NCBI GenBank assembly: GCA_037355855.1
Contig: CM074765.1
Coordinates: 3,968,001-4,032,000 of the forward strand
From: Pseudo-nitzschia pungens
Taxonomy: Eukaryota; Bacillariophyta; Bacillariophyceae; Bacillariales; Bacillariaceae
Direction: 5' to 3'
Length of the DNA stretch: 64,000 bases
The position numbers were made by a program, and so were the translations under genes. Under the pieces are notes generated by a model. It was not told the origin of the DNA, ran no database searches, and saw only the letters and a list, made by a program, of their open reading frames with translations. Shown here one piece after another: positions 1 to 9,717 of the stretch. Numbering within the stretch: position 1 is the first letter of the stretch; each line of letters opens with the position of its first letter.

Positions 1-172
1 CGGATGAGTTTCGCAATCAGCAGTGCTACTGTAAAAAACAACCACTTTGTGTTTCACACCATCAAACAACATTGTTCTCATAATTTCTAATATTCGTTGG
101 AAGCAAGCAAGCAAGCAACCCACTAACCAACTCACAAATCCGCACACGAGAAGCACCACCAGCGCAAAAACC

Positions 173-279
173 ATGATCATGAACCTTTCGTCTCGTTTCT
201 CATCAAGGTCGACTGTGTTTCTGCCAGTCGTTCTACTAGTACTGCTGGTCCTCGCCAGCAATAAATCATTGGTGGATGC
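173..279 (+). pseudogene. 5' part of a secreted-protein gene, interrupted by Copia
   Basis: The ATG at 173 (alternative at 179) opens about 36 codons. They encode a basic N-terminus and a strong hydrophobic core (VFLPVVLLVLLVLA), a typical ER signal peptide, followed by SNKSLVDA. The frame then runs into the Copia LTR and stops at 304. The 3' half resumes at 6732 in the same frame: removing the insertion and one copy of the GATGC duplication gives an uninterrupted join at Val-Asp-Ala-Arg. The 5' leader carries GCAAG repeats near 104-118, like the leader of the gene at 10494. The product family is not recognised. The gene is presumably inactive on this haplotype; another allele could be intact. 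Confidence 0.75.
275..279. repeat. Target-site duplication GATGC, left copy
   Basis: GATGC lies one base outside the 5' LTR and is repeated at 6732-6736, one base outside the 3' LTR. Five bases is the usual duplication for Copia-type integrases. The single extra bases (T at 280, A at 6731) may be true LTR termini, since they extend the inverted ends to TAACAA...TTGTTA. Confidence 0.85.
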
Positions 280-280
280 T

Positions 281-653
281 AACAACACAGAACAAGGTTG
301 TTAAGTAATAAGAAACAGAAAGTGAGCGCAACAGTACCGCGCGTAGAAACAGACAGTGAGCGCAACAGTATCGCGCGTAGAAACAGACAGTGAGCGCAAC
401 AGTATCGCGCGTAGAAACAGAAAGAAGTCGTGCAACAGTATCGCACGCACATACAAAGAAGCCGCGCCCAGAGGTGCGCAAGATATTGAAGTATCCAAAG
501 AACACAGTTGAAGTATTAACTGAAGAAGATAAAGAATCGAGCAACATACAGAGAAACATACAATTATCGAGAGTTATCATGTAAAAGAGAGAAAACACAT
601 GATTCGATACATAGAACAATAAGAGCTCATAATTTCCAGTTATACAACTTGTT
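281..653 (+). repeat. 5' LTR (373 bp)
   Basis: It runs from AACAACACAG to TACAACTTGTT. Bases 311-450 are built from about four tandem copies of a 34-bp unit (core CAGTGAGCGCAACAGTATCG), a possible U3 enhancer array. The adjacent sequence from 654 (GATTAACAGTCGCAG) is where the primer-binding site should be, but the matching tRNA is not recognised. Confidence 0.93.
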
Positions 654-856
654 GATTAACAGTCGCAGATCGCAATAAAATTACATACTCTACCACACGA
701 ATTATTCAACCGACGCGTTATTCGATACTCAACATTTCGAAACACGCACGATTGAAAATTCTTTTTATTTTTAACTGGAACACGATCATACCCTAAAACT
801 AACTACCTACCGACATATCTTCAAAAAAAAAAAAAAAAAAAAAAATATATTTCAAC
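654..856 (+). promoter_or_regulatory. Retrotransposon leader with 23-A tract
   Basis: The untranslated leader lies between the 5' LTR and gag-pol. Bases 823-845 are an uninterrupted run of 23 A, followed by TATATTTCAAC and the ATG at 857. The tract could act as an A-rich translation leader or be a relic of template slippage; neither is shown by the sequence. Confidence 0.6.
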
Positions 857-3800
857 ATGTCCTTCGCCGCCGACCTATCCGTCAACACCAACGAAACATC
901 CCAACACTTCTCTTTCACCCAAGCGATTACAGGAGCAATCAAATGGTTCTTCACACCTACCATTAAACCTCAACCCATGAGTACTGAAGAGACCCTACGA
1001 GACAAGATCACAAAACTAGAGAAGGAACTCGAAAAGAAAGAAGAACGCGAAGGGTTTCAGACACTCCGTGTAGGTGATGTGAAGACATTCGACGGATGCC
1101 AATCGAACTGGGTCAAATGGAAAGCGGAAGCGGAGAGTGTGTTATACGGTACTGGCTTCAAAAAGGTTATGAACAGCAGAGCGGAAGCCGAAAAGGATCC
1201 AAACCGAAACCACGTCTTGTACTCCACCATCGCAGCGGCCACATGCAACGGGCGGGCATATTCGCAGGTTAATCAATACCGAGATGAGACCGATGGACAT
1301 GGTGCATGGAATGAACTCCTGAATTGGTACGACTCCAAATCCCAGCAAGAATCCCATGCCGAAACACTCCGTCTGAAGCTCTCGAACGTCAAATTGTATG
1401 AAGGCGGTGACATTGCAGATTATATCAACCGTTTTGAGTTGATTTACTACGAGCTCCACCGTATCCCCAATTTTGGTATCCGCGAATGTGAAGCAAAGAG
1501 CCTCTTCATCCAGAATATCCACGACTCCTCTTTGGACTATACCACAAACAGCATGGTGGAACATCAGTCCACTCTGACCCTGAAAGACCTGGTCCTGAAA
1601 CTCCGTAAGCAAGAACAAGCGAACATTCGGAAAGGGATTGCCCGTCGTGCAGAAGCCAAACGCCGCCAAGAATTGGCATTCCAGCTCCAGTACGAGGGAA
1701 AGCGCCGGCGCATCGATGGACAAATGGGCCAAGGAACCCTCTCTTTGGGCGGCACTACACTTCATCCTAACATGCTTGGTATTCTCAGGATTCCCCCAGA
1801 GACGTGGAGAAATTTACAAGATTCGGAACGTACCTTTGTCCTAAAATATAACAACGCTGTCCGCCACAAGTCTCCACCAGATGAATTCCCCAGCCCTGTC
1901 AATGGTATCAAGATTGGAGACCCGAAAGATGATGGCATGGGCAATACCGATGTTCCCCGACGCTTGTATGGCCGAGGTGGTGGCCGTCCGCGTCGTGTCC
2001 GTCGGGTCATGTTGGATTCTACGGTGTCAGTTGCTGAATCGCCCCAAGAGACAGGGGTCAAACTTCCACCACTTCCAGGACCACCCTCGCCGCCAGCAGT
2101 TCCTGAACCAGCAATGCCTGAAGCCTCTGATGATGCACACAGTATTGGCTCGATCGATGAATCCGAATTATTTCCCGTCGGCAGTGTGCCTCTCAAAGCA
2201 GTGCGCTTCTACATGGTTGAAAAGGGGAAGGAGCAAGAAGAGATGCAGACGCTGCAGCAACAAGAAAAGCAACGAGAGCAGCAGCAAGAGCAACCGAAAG
2301 CGCAGCAGCAGCAGGTTTCAACCAGTATATCAACGCCCCGACGCAGCCAGAGACTGAAGGTGAAAACAACCAGAAGGTTCCCCATGAAAATCTCCAAAGG
2401 AGAGAATATTGCCCTTATGGACAGTGGAGGTGGGAATAGACCTACGGTGACTGAGAAGGCATGGATTCGGGTTGGAGGAGAGACAGGATTGACCTCAGCA
2501 GTGAAACCATTTATGTCCACTGATGTTATGGATGGACACCCAGTCGTGAGTGCAGTGACCAAAGCAACGGTTCCCGGGAGAGAAGACCCTGTCCTCTTAT
2601 TGGTCCACTATGCAACCTTTATCACTGAAGACCGGGACAGCACTGAAGGAGAGTCTTTGTTAACATCCATGGATATGGGAGATCATGGTGTGAGAGTTGG
2701 AGTGCAACCTCAATATCCAGACTGTGGAATCAAAATTGGCACTACGTTTCTACCCTTTTGGCATGATGAAGAGAAGGTGTTTTTCAAGTTATCCAAACCA
2801 ACAGAGGGTGACATGGAGTCCCTGGAGTTGTTTGAGTTAAATTCCCCAGCACCACCAGATCTTAGGGAATATCCTATGCTCAGACGCAAAAGGAACTTTC
2901 AAAAGTTCAGTTTCGCCCAACTTCCCATGCTGGAATTAAGGAAGAGAATGGCAATGCTCCCTGAAAGAGTGGTGAAGAAAACGTTAGAGAATACAACCCA
3001 ATTCTATACAGAGATTGAAGAAGAGAACAGAGATATCCCCAGGAAGCACTACAGAAAGCGTTTCAAAGCATTCCATTATCCCAGACAGAATGAACCAGTT
3101 GCCACAGACTATACCTTTTTCTCTGAAAAGACCAGCCAAGGCCATAATGGTGGGCAGTTTTTCTCTGGTGTGAAATCCAAGAAGTGGTCTTTCCACCCAC
3201 TAAAACAAGTGTCCCAATGTACTACTGCCTTGAAGGATTACCTCAGAGAGCATGGTGCTCCAGATACTATGATCAGTGACAATGCGCAAGCAGAGACAGG
3301 GGTGAAGTGGAGTGAAGTGTTGCGGGAAGCCAGAGTTGCCACTAGATCCAGGACAAGCCAACCATATCACCCACACCAAAATCCGGCTGAACCAGAATGG
3401 GGGAGACTTAGCAAGATGATCTCCAACTGTTTGGCAATGTTCAAAGCTCCTAAATCCTTGGCTCATTGGTGTGCAAAATGGGTTTGCCAAGTGAATAATG
3501 TTTGTTCTCGTGCATCCTTGAATTGGAAAACCCCATCCGAAGTCTCACATGGATGGACCCCTGATATCTCACACTTGCGCTTCCATTTCTATGAGCCTAT
3601 GTGGTACTATCAACCCCAGAACAAGACGCCAAAAGAAAGCATGTTGAAGGGGAGATTTTTAGCTTTTGCTGATTCCTGTGGCGACGCCATGACATACTAC
3701 ATTTTAACTGAACCAGATTCTAAGAAGACTAAGCGCCAGATCCTCATGCGCTCAGTTGTCAGAACCAGGAGGGAGAATATTGGAACTGAAAAAGAAGTCC

Positions 3801-6241
3801 TCAGTGATGATCCAAGCAAGTTTGAATTGACTGTTGCTGAGAAGGAAAGAACCATTATCGAAAGCACTGATGAAGTCCCCATCTTAGTTTCAGGGGAGGA
3901 ATTTGCAGCTGATTCAACAGGCATGGAACACTCTACGAGCAATTTGGAAACCTTCTTGAAACAGAATTTTGAAACCAAGGATGATGACATGGATGCAGGA
4001 GTTACAACTGATGCGGAAGATCCAGATGAGTTGGATCCCGAAGAAGAAGAGGAACCAAGCGCTGAACAAGATGAAGAGGAAGCCCTACCAAAAGACCTTG
4101 ATTGCACCAACAATGCAGAGTCCCACCTGGATATTCTTGAGAGCACAGACCAAAACTTGACCAGTGAATTTAGGAAGATACTCAACCACCATTGGAAAGA
4201 AGGGATGTTGATTTTCAAGGCTCAATTTGTCACTGATGTTGGCACAGTTGTCATGGACATTCCACTTACTGTTTTGCAAAAGGACCAACCTGTTGCTTGT
4301 GCAAAATACATCAAGATGTACATTGTGGAAAACAGCAGCAGACGCTCAAGTGGACCACTGGGTACATGGGCTGACTCAATTTTAAAGGAAAACAGCAGCA
4401 TTGTGCGCAGGATGAGGAGGGTTCAGCAAATGTCTCAAGTCCATAGCAAGACCACCAATATCAAACTTCCAAAGAAACTCCGGAGAGCCCTTCAAAATCC
4501 AAGCAAGAAAAAGAAAAGATTGTTATCCAGAAACCAACGGCTTGCAGCAAAGAAACAACGAGAGAAATTTGGCATCAAGATTCCAAACACCTACCAGCAG
4601 TGTGTGCAGTTTGATCTGGAAGCTGGAAATAAGAAATGGCAAGAGAGCATTGACAAGGAAATGGAAAACTTGGAGAGATTGGAGTGTTTCAAATTTCATG
4701 ATCCAGCAACAGAATTCCCAGAATCCGAAGGATGGCAAGAAGTCAAGCTCAAAATGATCTGGGATGTCAAGAGTGAAGACCGAAGATACAAATCGCGTTT
4801 AGTTGCAGGAGGGCATTTGGTTGACTCCAGTCATGTCAACACTTATTCCAGCCAAGTGGACAGTCTCTCTGTATTCCTGTTATTCCTAATTGCGCAGCAC
4901 CAGAAGCTTGATTTAATGACAGCAGATGTGGGGAATGCATTTCCTACAGCTCCTAACCAAGAGAAGGTATGGTGTTGGGCAGATGATGTTTTTGGCAAGA
5001 ACAAGGGTTGCAAAGTTGAAGTACAACACGCTTTGTACGGTCTTGCTGGAAGCAGCAGAGCGTACATGGATTTCTTTGCCGATACACTTGCAGGTTTAGG
5101 GTTCAGACCATCGCGCGCAGATCCTGATTTATGGATGCGCCCAGAGCCTGAAGGGGAAGGGTATTGTTACATTGCAACTCATGTGGATGATTTGATTGTT
5201 GTTGCAAAGAAACCTGAGAACTGGATTGCACTCATTGAACAAGAATTTGCCCTGAGAAATATTGAAGAAAAGCCACAGTACTATCTTGGAACAAGTGTGA
5301 GACAAATCAAGGATGGCAGGATTCTTCTCAATTCGGGATCTTACATCACAGAAGTTCTAAGGAAGTATGAAATCAAGCATGGACTCACCCTGCACCCAAA
5401 CCATGTCCCCATGCATCCAGATTGCAGACCAGAACTGGATACATCCGAATTCCTGGATGTAACGGAGCACAAGGAATTTCAACATATCATAGGTTTGTGC
5501 CAATGGGTGGTGTTGACCGGGAGAATTGATATCACGTATGCAGTATCTTCCTTATCCAGATTTTCAGCGAGTCCCAGAAAGAACCACCTTGAAATGGCAA
5601 GATATATACTTGGATATCTCAAGAAGTATAAAAACAAAGGCCTAGTCGTGGATCCAAGACCCCCAAGAACTACAACAAATGAAGAACCAACAAGGATGGA
5701 GGATTTCACTCACCAATATAAGTATTACAAGGAAGAGCTTGATCCTATGTTCCCAATTGCAAAGGTAAAAGAATTGCAGATTACAATCTTTTGTGACAGT
5801 GATCATGCACATGATTTGGTGACAGGCAGAAGCATTACAGGACTTATTGCATTTGTTGGATCCACACCGGTGTACTGGAAATCCAAACGCCAGACCTCAG
5901 TTCACACCAGTACCTTCGGTGCAGAGTTTACAGCCTTGAAGGATGCTGTGGCTTTGGCAATCAGATTGAGATACCATTTGAGATCCATGGGAGTTTCCAT
6001 CACCAAGCCAGCAGATATTTATGTGGACAACAAGAGTGTGGTGCTGAATTCAACTAACCCTGCAAGCTCCTTGAATAAGAAATCAATTGCTTTGGCATAC
6101 CACTTTGTGCGCGAGAACCAAGCAGGAAAGGTCATCTCTGTCAACCACATCAGATCCCAAGATAACTATGCAGACATCCTCACCAAGCCTTTGGGACAAA
6201 CAGCCTTCCACAGTCTCGTCAATGAATTCATGACCAAATAA
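857..6241 (+). CDS. Copia gag-pol polyprotein
   Basis: This 1794-aa intact polyprotein carries gag, protease, integrase, reverse transcriptase and RNase H in Copia order. The gag-like region (about residues 70-270) contains WNELLNWYDSKSQQ and YINRFELIYYELHRI. A protease-like DSGG lies near 521. The integrase core has D751, D808 and E847 (TDYTFF, ISDNAQ, AEPEWGR). The RT (about 1255-1480) carries a catalytic box THVDDLIVV at 1442-1445, with His where Copia elements normally have Tyr. RNase H starts near D1647 (CDSDHAHD) and ends DILTKPLG. No CCHC gag knuckle was found, and a linker at 455-500 is Gln/Glu-rich. The ATG at 857 is the first in frame after the A tract. All expected pol domains are present without stop or frameshift. 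Confidence 0.95.
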   Translation: MSFAADLSVNTNETSQHFSFTQAITGAIKWFFTPTIKPQPMSTEETLRDKITKLEKELEKKEEREGFQTLRVGDVKTFDGCQSNWVKWKAEAESVLYGTGFKKVMNSRAEAEKDPNRNHVLYSTIAAATCNGRAYSQVNQYRDETDGHGAWNELLNWYDSKSQQESHAETLRLKLSNVKLYEGGDIADYINRFELIYYELHRIPNFGIRECEAKSLFIQNIHDSSLDYTTNSMVEHQSTLTLKDLVLKLRKQEQANIRKGIARRAEAKRRQELAFQLQYEGKRRRIDGQMGQGTLSLGGTTLHPNMLGILRIPPETWRNLQDSERTFVLKYNNAVRHKSPPDEFPSPVNGIKIGDPKDDGMGNTDVPRRLYGRGGGRPRRVRRVMLDSTVSVAESPQETGVKLPPLPGPPSPPAVPEPAMPEASDDAHSIGSIDESELFPVGSVPLKAVRFYMVEKGKEQEEMQTLQQQEKQREQQQEQPKAQQQQVSTSISTPRRSQRLKVKTTRRFPMKISKGENIALMDSGGGNRPTVTEKAWIRVGGETGLTSAVKPFMSTDVMDGHPVVSAVTKATVPGREDPVLLLVHYATFITEDRDSTEGESLLTSMDMGDHGVRVGVQPQYPDCGIKIGTTFLPFWHDEEKVFFKLSKPTEGDMESLELFELNSPAPPDLREYPMLRRKRNFQKFSFAQLPMLELRKRMAMLPERVVKKTLENTTQFYTEIEEENRDIPRKHYRKRFKAFHYPRQNEPVATDYTFFSEKTSQGHNGGQFFSGVKSKKWSFHPLKQVSQCTTALKDYLREHGAPDTMISDNAQAETGVKWSEVLREARVATRSRTSQPYHPHQNPAEPEWGRLSKMISNCLAMFKAPKSLAHWCAKWVCQVNNVCSRASLNWKTPSEVSHGWTPDISHLRFHFYEPMWYYQPQNKTPKESMLKGRFLAFADSCGDAMTYYILTEPDSKKTKRQILMRSVVRTRRENIGTEKEVLSDDPSKFELTVAEKERTIIESTDEVPILVSGEEFAADSTGMEHSTSNLETFLKQNFETKDDDMDAGVTTDAEDPDELDPEEEEEPSAEQDEEEALPKDLDCTNNAESHLDILESTDQNLTSEFRKILNHHWKEGMLIFKAQFVTDVGTVVMDIPLTVLQKDQPVACAKYIKMYIVENSSRRSSGPLGTWADSILKENSSIVRRMRRVQQMSQVHSKTTNIKLPKKLRRALQNPSKKKKRLLSRNQRLAAKKQREKFGIKIPNTYQQCVQFDLEAGNKKWQESIDKEMENLERLECFKFHDPATEFPESEGWQEVKLKMIWDVKSEDRRYKSRLVAGGHLVDSSHVNTYSSQVDSLSVFLLFLIAQHQKLDLMTADVGNAFPTAPNQEKVWCWADDVFGKNKGCKVEVQHALYGLAGSSRAYMDFFADTLAGLGFRPSRADPDLWMRPEPEGEGYCYIATHVDDLIVVAKKPENWIALIEQEFALRNIEEKPQYYLGTSVRQIKDGRILLNSGSYITEVLRKYEIKHGLTLHPNHVPMHPDCRPELDTSEFLDVTEHKEFQHIIGLCQWVVLTGRIDITYAVSSLSRFSASPRKNHLEMARYILGYLKKYKNKGLVVDPRPPRTTTNEEPTRMEDFTHQYKYYKEELDPMFPIAKVKELQITIFCDSDHAHDLVTGRSITGLIAFVGSTPVYWKSKRQTSVHTSTFGAEFTALKDAVALAIRLRYHLRSMGVSITKPADIYVDNKSVVLNSTNPASSLNKKSIALAYHFVRENQAGKVISVNHIRSQDNYADILTKPLGQTAFHSLVNEFMTK

Positions 6242-6349
6242 GATAAGTGCAAAAAGAATTATATAAGAAAAACATTTTAATCATGAAACAGTAATATGTG
6301 CCTCAGCCATTCTATGTTCCCCATTTCTAGAATCCTTACAGCACATATT

Positions 6350-6357
6350 AAGGAGGG
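6350..6357 (+). promoter_or_regulatory. Polypurine tract of the Copia element
   Basis: AAGGAGGG abuts the first base of the 3' LTR, the expected place for the plus-strand primer of reverse transcription. Confidence 0.75.
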
Positions 6358-6730
6358 AACAACACAGAACAAGGTTGTTAAGTAATAAGAAACAGAAAGT
6401 GAGCGCAACAGTACCGCGCGTAGAAACAGACAGTGAGCGCAACAGTATCGCGCGTAGAAACAGACAGTGAGCGCAACAGTATCGCGCGTAGAAACAGAAA
6501 GAAGTCGTGCAACAGTATCGCACGCACATACAAAGAAGCCGCGCCCAGAGGTGCGCAAGATATTGAAGTATCCAAAGAACACAGTTGAAGTATTAACTGA
6601 AGAAGATAAAGAATCGAGCAACATACAGAGAAACATACAATTATCGAGAGTTATCATGTAAAAGAGAGAAAACACATGATTCGATACATAGAACAATAAG
6701 AGCTCATAATTTCCAGTTATACAACTTGTT
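6358..6730 (+). repeat. 3' LTR (373 bp)
   Basis: It has the same length as the 5' LTR and no difference was seen on reading the two side by side, including every 34-bp repeat unit. Confidence 0.93.
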
Positions 6731-6731
6731 A

Positions 6732-7019
6732 GATGCCAGAGTTGGCGCTCGTGTCGGTCAGGAAGACATGGTCGAAGAGTCAAACAGTATGGTACGCAAA
6801 GAACGAAGACTGACCCCCGAGGACTACGGCAACCAGGATCCCACCAAGGCTCCCTCCGAGGTTCCAAGCAACTCTCCCACCACCACGAATACCAAGGATA
6901 CCAAGGATACCAAGGCTCCCAAGGCTCCCAAGGCTCCCAAGGCTCCCAAGGACTGCAAAAAATCAAAGGCGACAAAGGTGCCAAATGCGCCAAAGGCCAA
7001 TTGTACGGACACCGATTAG
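6732..7019 (+). pseudogene. 3' part of the Copia-interrupted secreted-protein gene
   Basis: The frame enters from the duplicated GATGC and reads DARVGARVGQEDMVEESN, then a Lys/Thr/Pro-rich tail with TKDTKDTK and four APK repeats, ending in NCTDTD and a stop. Joined to 173-279 it gives a protein of roughly 130 residues with a signal peptide and a repetitive basic, Pro-rich tail. Such tails occur in secreted, matrix-type proteins, but the family is not recognised. No own start codon precedes this part. Confidence 0.7.
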
Positions 7020-7042
7020 CTTGTACTTCCAACACCCCCAAA

Positions 7043-7150
7043 TAACTGTGCGATGACCGAAACGTGTGTGTTCCGTGCGAACTGTTCCTTTGCGTCGAAA
7101 ACGCTTTGTGTAGAAATATGTAGAAGTTGGAACACGAACATTAAAACTTG
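7043..7150 (+). repeat. Fragment of a Stowaway-like repeat
   Basis: From AAATAACTGTGCGATGAC through TTTGTGTAGAAA to CACGAACAT, this stretch matches 50053-50140 with small gaps. The 50-kb copy has the complete outer end (CTCCGTTCCG), which is missing here. It lies immediately downstream of the interrupted gene's stop, so it may form part of its 3' UTR. Confidence 0.6.
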
Positions 7151-7175
7151 AATTTAATCAAACGTAGTGGTGATG

Positions 7176-8124
7176 TTAAAATGTAGCTGAAACTGGTTTA
7201 AGCTGATAGATCCCAGGGCAAGCTTGGAGATAGACAGCAAGAGCAAAGGCATGCAAACCGGTTGAGGTGCCGGTCTGTTCTATCGATAGTCTCGGATTCA
7301 CCACTACGACCGAACGAATCGATCAGATCTATTCTAACTACCTTTTGGGCTCAGTCAGTTAGATCTTAGGCTTGTAGTTCTACAGGGAGCTGCTCAGCAA
7401 AGAGCAGGATGTAAGTATCAAGGTATTCAAATCGGAGTTAAACTAAAGATGTGAGGACAGCAAGCCTGTTGAGGATTCGACGTTGCTGTCTTGTTAGTGC
7501 TACCGGGTGTTCTGCTTGCTGTTCGTGTACAAATAGTACTGTATTTTGTCGTGTCTGTACAAGCAGTACTGGAACCCAGTAGAAAACTATTTCAGTGCAC
7601 AATATGCGCATGGAAATATGCAACGTGTGACTGGATTGAATCCAGTCATGAACCGTGTTACGGTTACAATTTAACACGCCCCATCTATGATTGCAGGAGC
7701 AAGGGAACTTGCTCTGTATTCATGGACATAAGAACCGTAACACACAAGGAATGGAGGAGAGGATGGGCAATAGCGCAAGAATTGCGCCCCATGTTGGATG
7801 AAGGATGGGCAATAGCGTATAGGGGAATACGCCCCATGTGGATGAGTAATTTCACAGAGCGTTAAGTTACGCCCCATGTTGTTGGAGCGTTAAGTTACAC
7901 CCCATGTTGTTGGGCAATAACAGCTCACAGAGCTTGGAGTTGCGCCCCATGTTGTGGACTGGATTGGGTCCAGGTATGAAAGGTGTCATGGTTACAATTT
8001 AATAGGTGAATCCGAGACTATCGATAGAACAGACCGGCACCTCAACCGGTTTGCTTGCTCTTGCTGTGTCTCCAAGCTTGCCTTAGGACCTATCAGCTTA
8101 AACCCAGTTTCAGCTACATTTTAA
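7176..8124. repeat. Inner inverted-repeat unit (TTAA-bounded)
   Basis: Arms of about 120-127 bp enclose 700 bp with two 48-bp direct copies (7628-7675 and 7956-8003, ending GGTTACAATTTAA). Between them are several copies of a short motif pairing TGGGCAATA with CGCCCCATGTTG. No coding sequence is evident. Confidence 0.65.
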
Positions 8125-8861
8125 CAGATTAAGAGTCGTAAGCTTATTGCAAGCTTGCAAAGCTGGAGATCTACAAGCAACGCGAACAACAAGCAACAAC
8201 AATAACAACGACGAAAGACCAAAAAGACAAAACGACACTGTTACAGACATAATCTGGATCCCCAAGCTCCCTGTTGCAAAGCCGTTCCAGATATTATTGT
8301 TCCTCTTGTTAATGCGGACAAAATGGTACAAACGGCGTCTCCGAACTCCAAAAATTGACGGAGAAAGAATTTTTTGAAATTCTTGCTGCTGCTGCACACA
8401 TTTCTTTCGTCCCAACACGACGTGCCCCTGTTATCGTTGCTACGGCGCTTTTGGAACCACAACGGTGTTTCCAAGCTACAGCGTCTACAACGGTGTTTCA
8501 AAGCCCCAGCGTCTACAACGGTATTTTGCACGAACAATGGTGTCTCACACGAACAACGGCGTTTCGCCCGAACAACGGCAACAACACAACAACACAGCAA
8601 TATATAACCTCCAAATACAGCTGTATCCACAACTGTATCCCCAGGCATCTATACTACTGTTCCCTTGCTTAGATACACCCCACCTTCATTGGTGTATCCT
8701 CTATTTCCCTGGATCCGGATCTTATTTCACTCGGATTCCCGCACCCTATGCCACACCGAACCCGACAATGAGCTCCGTTCCCTGTCACCAACGAAGACAC
8801 ATAGTACCGTACCTTTCAATCCATTCAATCTGCAGACCGCAGCAGATTCAACCCCAGCACC

Positions 8862-9164
8862 ATGTCAGATGATCATACGAGCACCCACACCGGTTCCAAC
8901 GAGGCTTCCACTGACGAAGACAGTGATTTCTTTCCCTCATTCGATCCTCACGTCACTCACATTCTCCATCACTTCCTTAACCTACACACCGAGGATGGTG
9001 ATATCATCTGCTGTGATGCCCTTCGCTTTGCTGGCTGCACCTCCTGGCATGAATTTCGGTTTCTCTCTACCGAACTCGTCTCATGTCTTGAGTACGAAGA
9101 CCACGGCCGCCGTGTTTCCATCTCTCCGAGTCATGCCATGCGCCTCCATGCGCTTGCTGCCTAG
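8862..9164 (+). CDS. Small acidic ORF of unknown function inside the TIR element
   Basis: This is a 100-aa ORF from the ATG at 8862 to a TAG. The first 25 residues are Ser/Thr/Asp/Glu-rich. The rest is compact and protein-like (FDPHVTHILHHFLNLH, DALRFAGCTSWHEFRFL), with three Cys. The stretch upstream (8400-8620) holds variable copies of ACAACGGTGTTTC, and an AT-rich run at 9275-9295 may mark the 3' side. It could be a captured fragment of a larger mobile-element protein. The family is not recognised. Confidence 0.4.
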   Translation: MSDDHTSTHTGSNEASTDEDSDFFPSFDPHVTHILHHFLNLHTEDGDIICCDALRFAGCTSWHEFRFLSTELVSCLEYEDHGRRVSISPSHAMRLHALAA

Positions 9165-9717
9165 TACATGACCCACCTTAACACCACCATTGGCCCCAGG
9201 GCCTCCCTTGACTTCAACAACTATTGTTTTAAATTGTAACCAAAATCGGTTTCCGTTTGACAAACCCTTAACCTTACATATATATATTATTACATATGAA
9301 CGCACATCACACTGCGCGAAAAGAAAACAAAATAATTTTCTACTGGGTTTACAGTAAGATTACAAGAAAACAAGCAGCAGCACCAGCAACCACTCAGTAG
9401 AATTATTAACAAGACAGCAGCAACGACGTCGATTTCCCGACAAGGTTGTTGTCCCCACATCTTTAGTTTAACTCTGATTTGAATAGTACCTTGATACTTA
9501 CATCCTGCTCCCTGAGCAGTTCTCTGTAGAACTACAAGCCTAAGATGATCTAACTGACTGAGCCCACAGGTAGTAGTTAGAATAGATCTGGCTGACGATC
9601 GCGTTCCTCGATCAGCCGTACTACTAAGGTTTGTACGCCTTTGCTGCTCTTGCTGTATATCTCCAAGCCTGGTGCCCTGGGATCTATCAGCTTAAACCAG
9701 TTTCAGCTACATTTTAG

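Larger units (their letters stand above)
281..6730 (+). mobile_element. Complete Copia-type LTR retrotransposon
   Basis: This is a 6.45-kb element with two 373-bp LTRs (281-653 and 6358-6730), a single gag-pol ORF (857-6241), a purine-rich tract directly before the 3' LTR and a flanking GATGC duplication. By eye the two LTRs are identical over their full length, so insertion was recent. Integrase lies before reverse transcriptase in the ORF, which defines Ty1/Copia order. No second ORF and no envelope-like gene are present. The element sits inside the coding sequence of a small secreted protein in the same orientation. Confidence 0.93.
7176..9717. mobile_element. Composite DNA element with long modular inverted repeats
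   Basis: The left end begins TTAAAATGTAGCTGAAACTGG. It is found inverted at two places: 8005-8124, matching the left arm 7176-7302, and about 9440-9717, matching 7176-7255 and 7318-7470. The inner pair ends in TTAA on both sides; the outer right end is TTAG. The left arm is a mosaic: 7256-7317 matches only the inner right end, and 7318-7470 matches only the outer one. No transposase is present, so this is a non-autonomous, foldback-like element or two nested ones. TTAA borders would suit piggyBac-type mobilisation, but that is inference. Confidence 0.7.
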
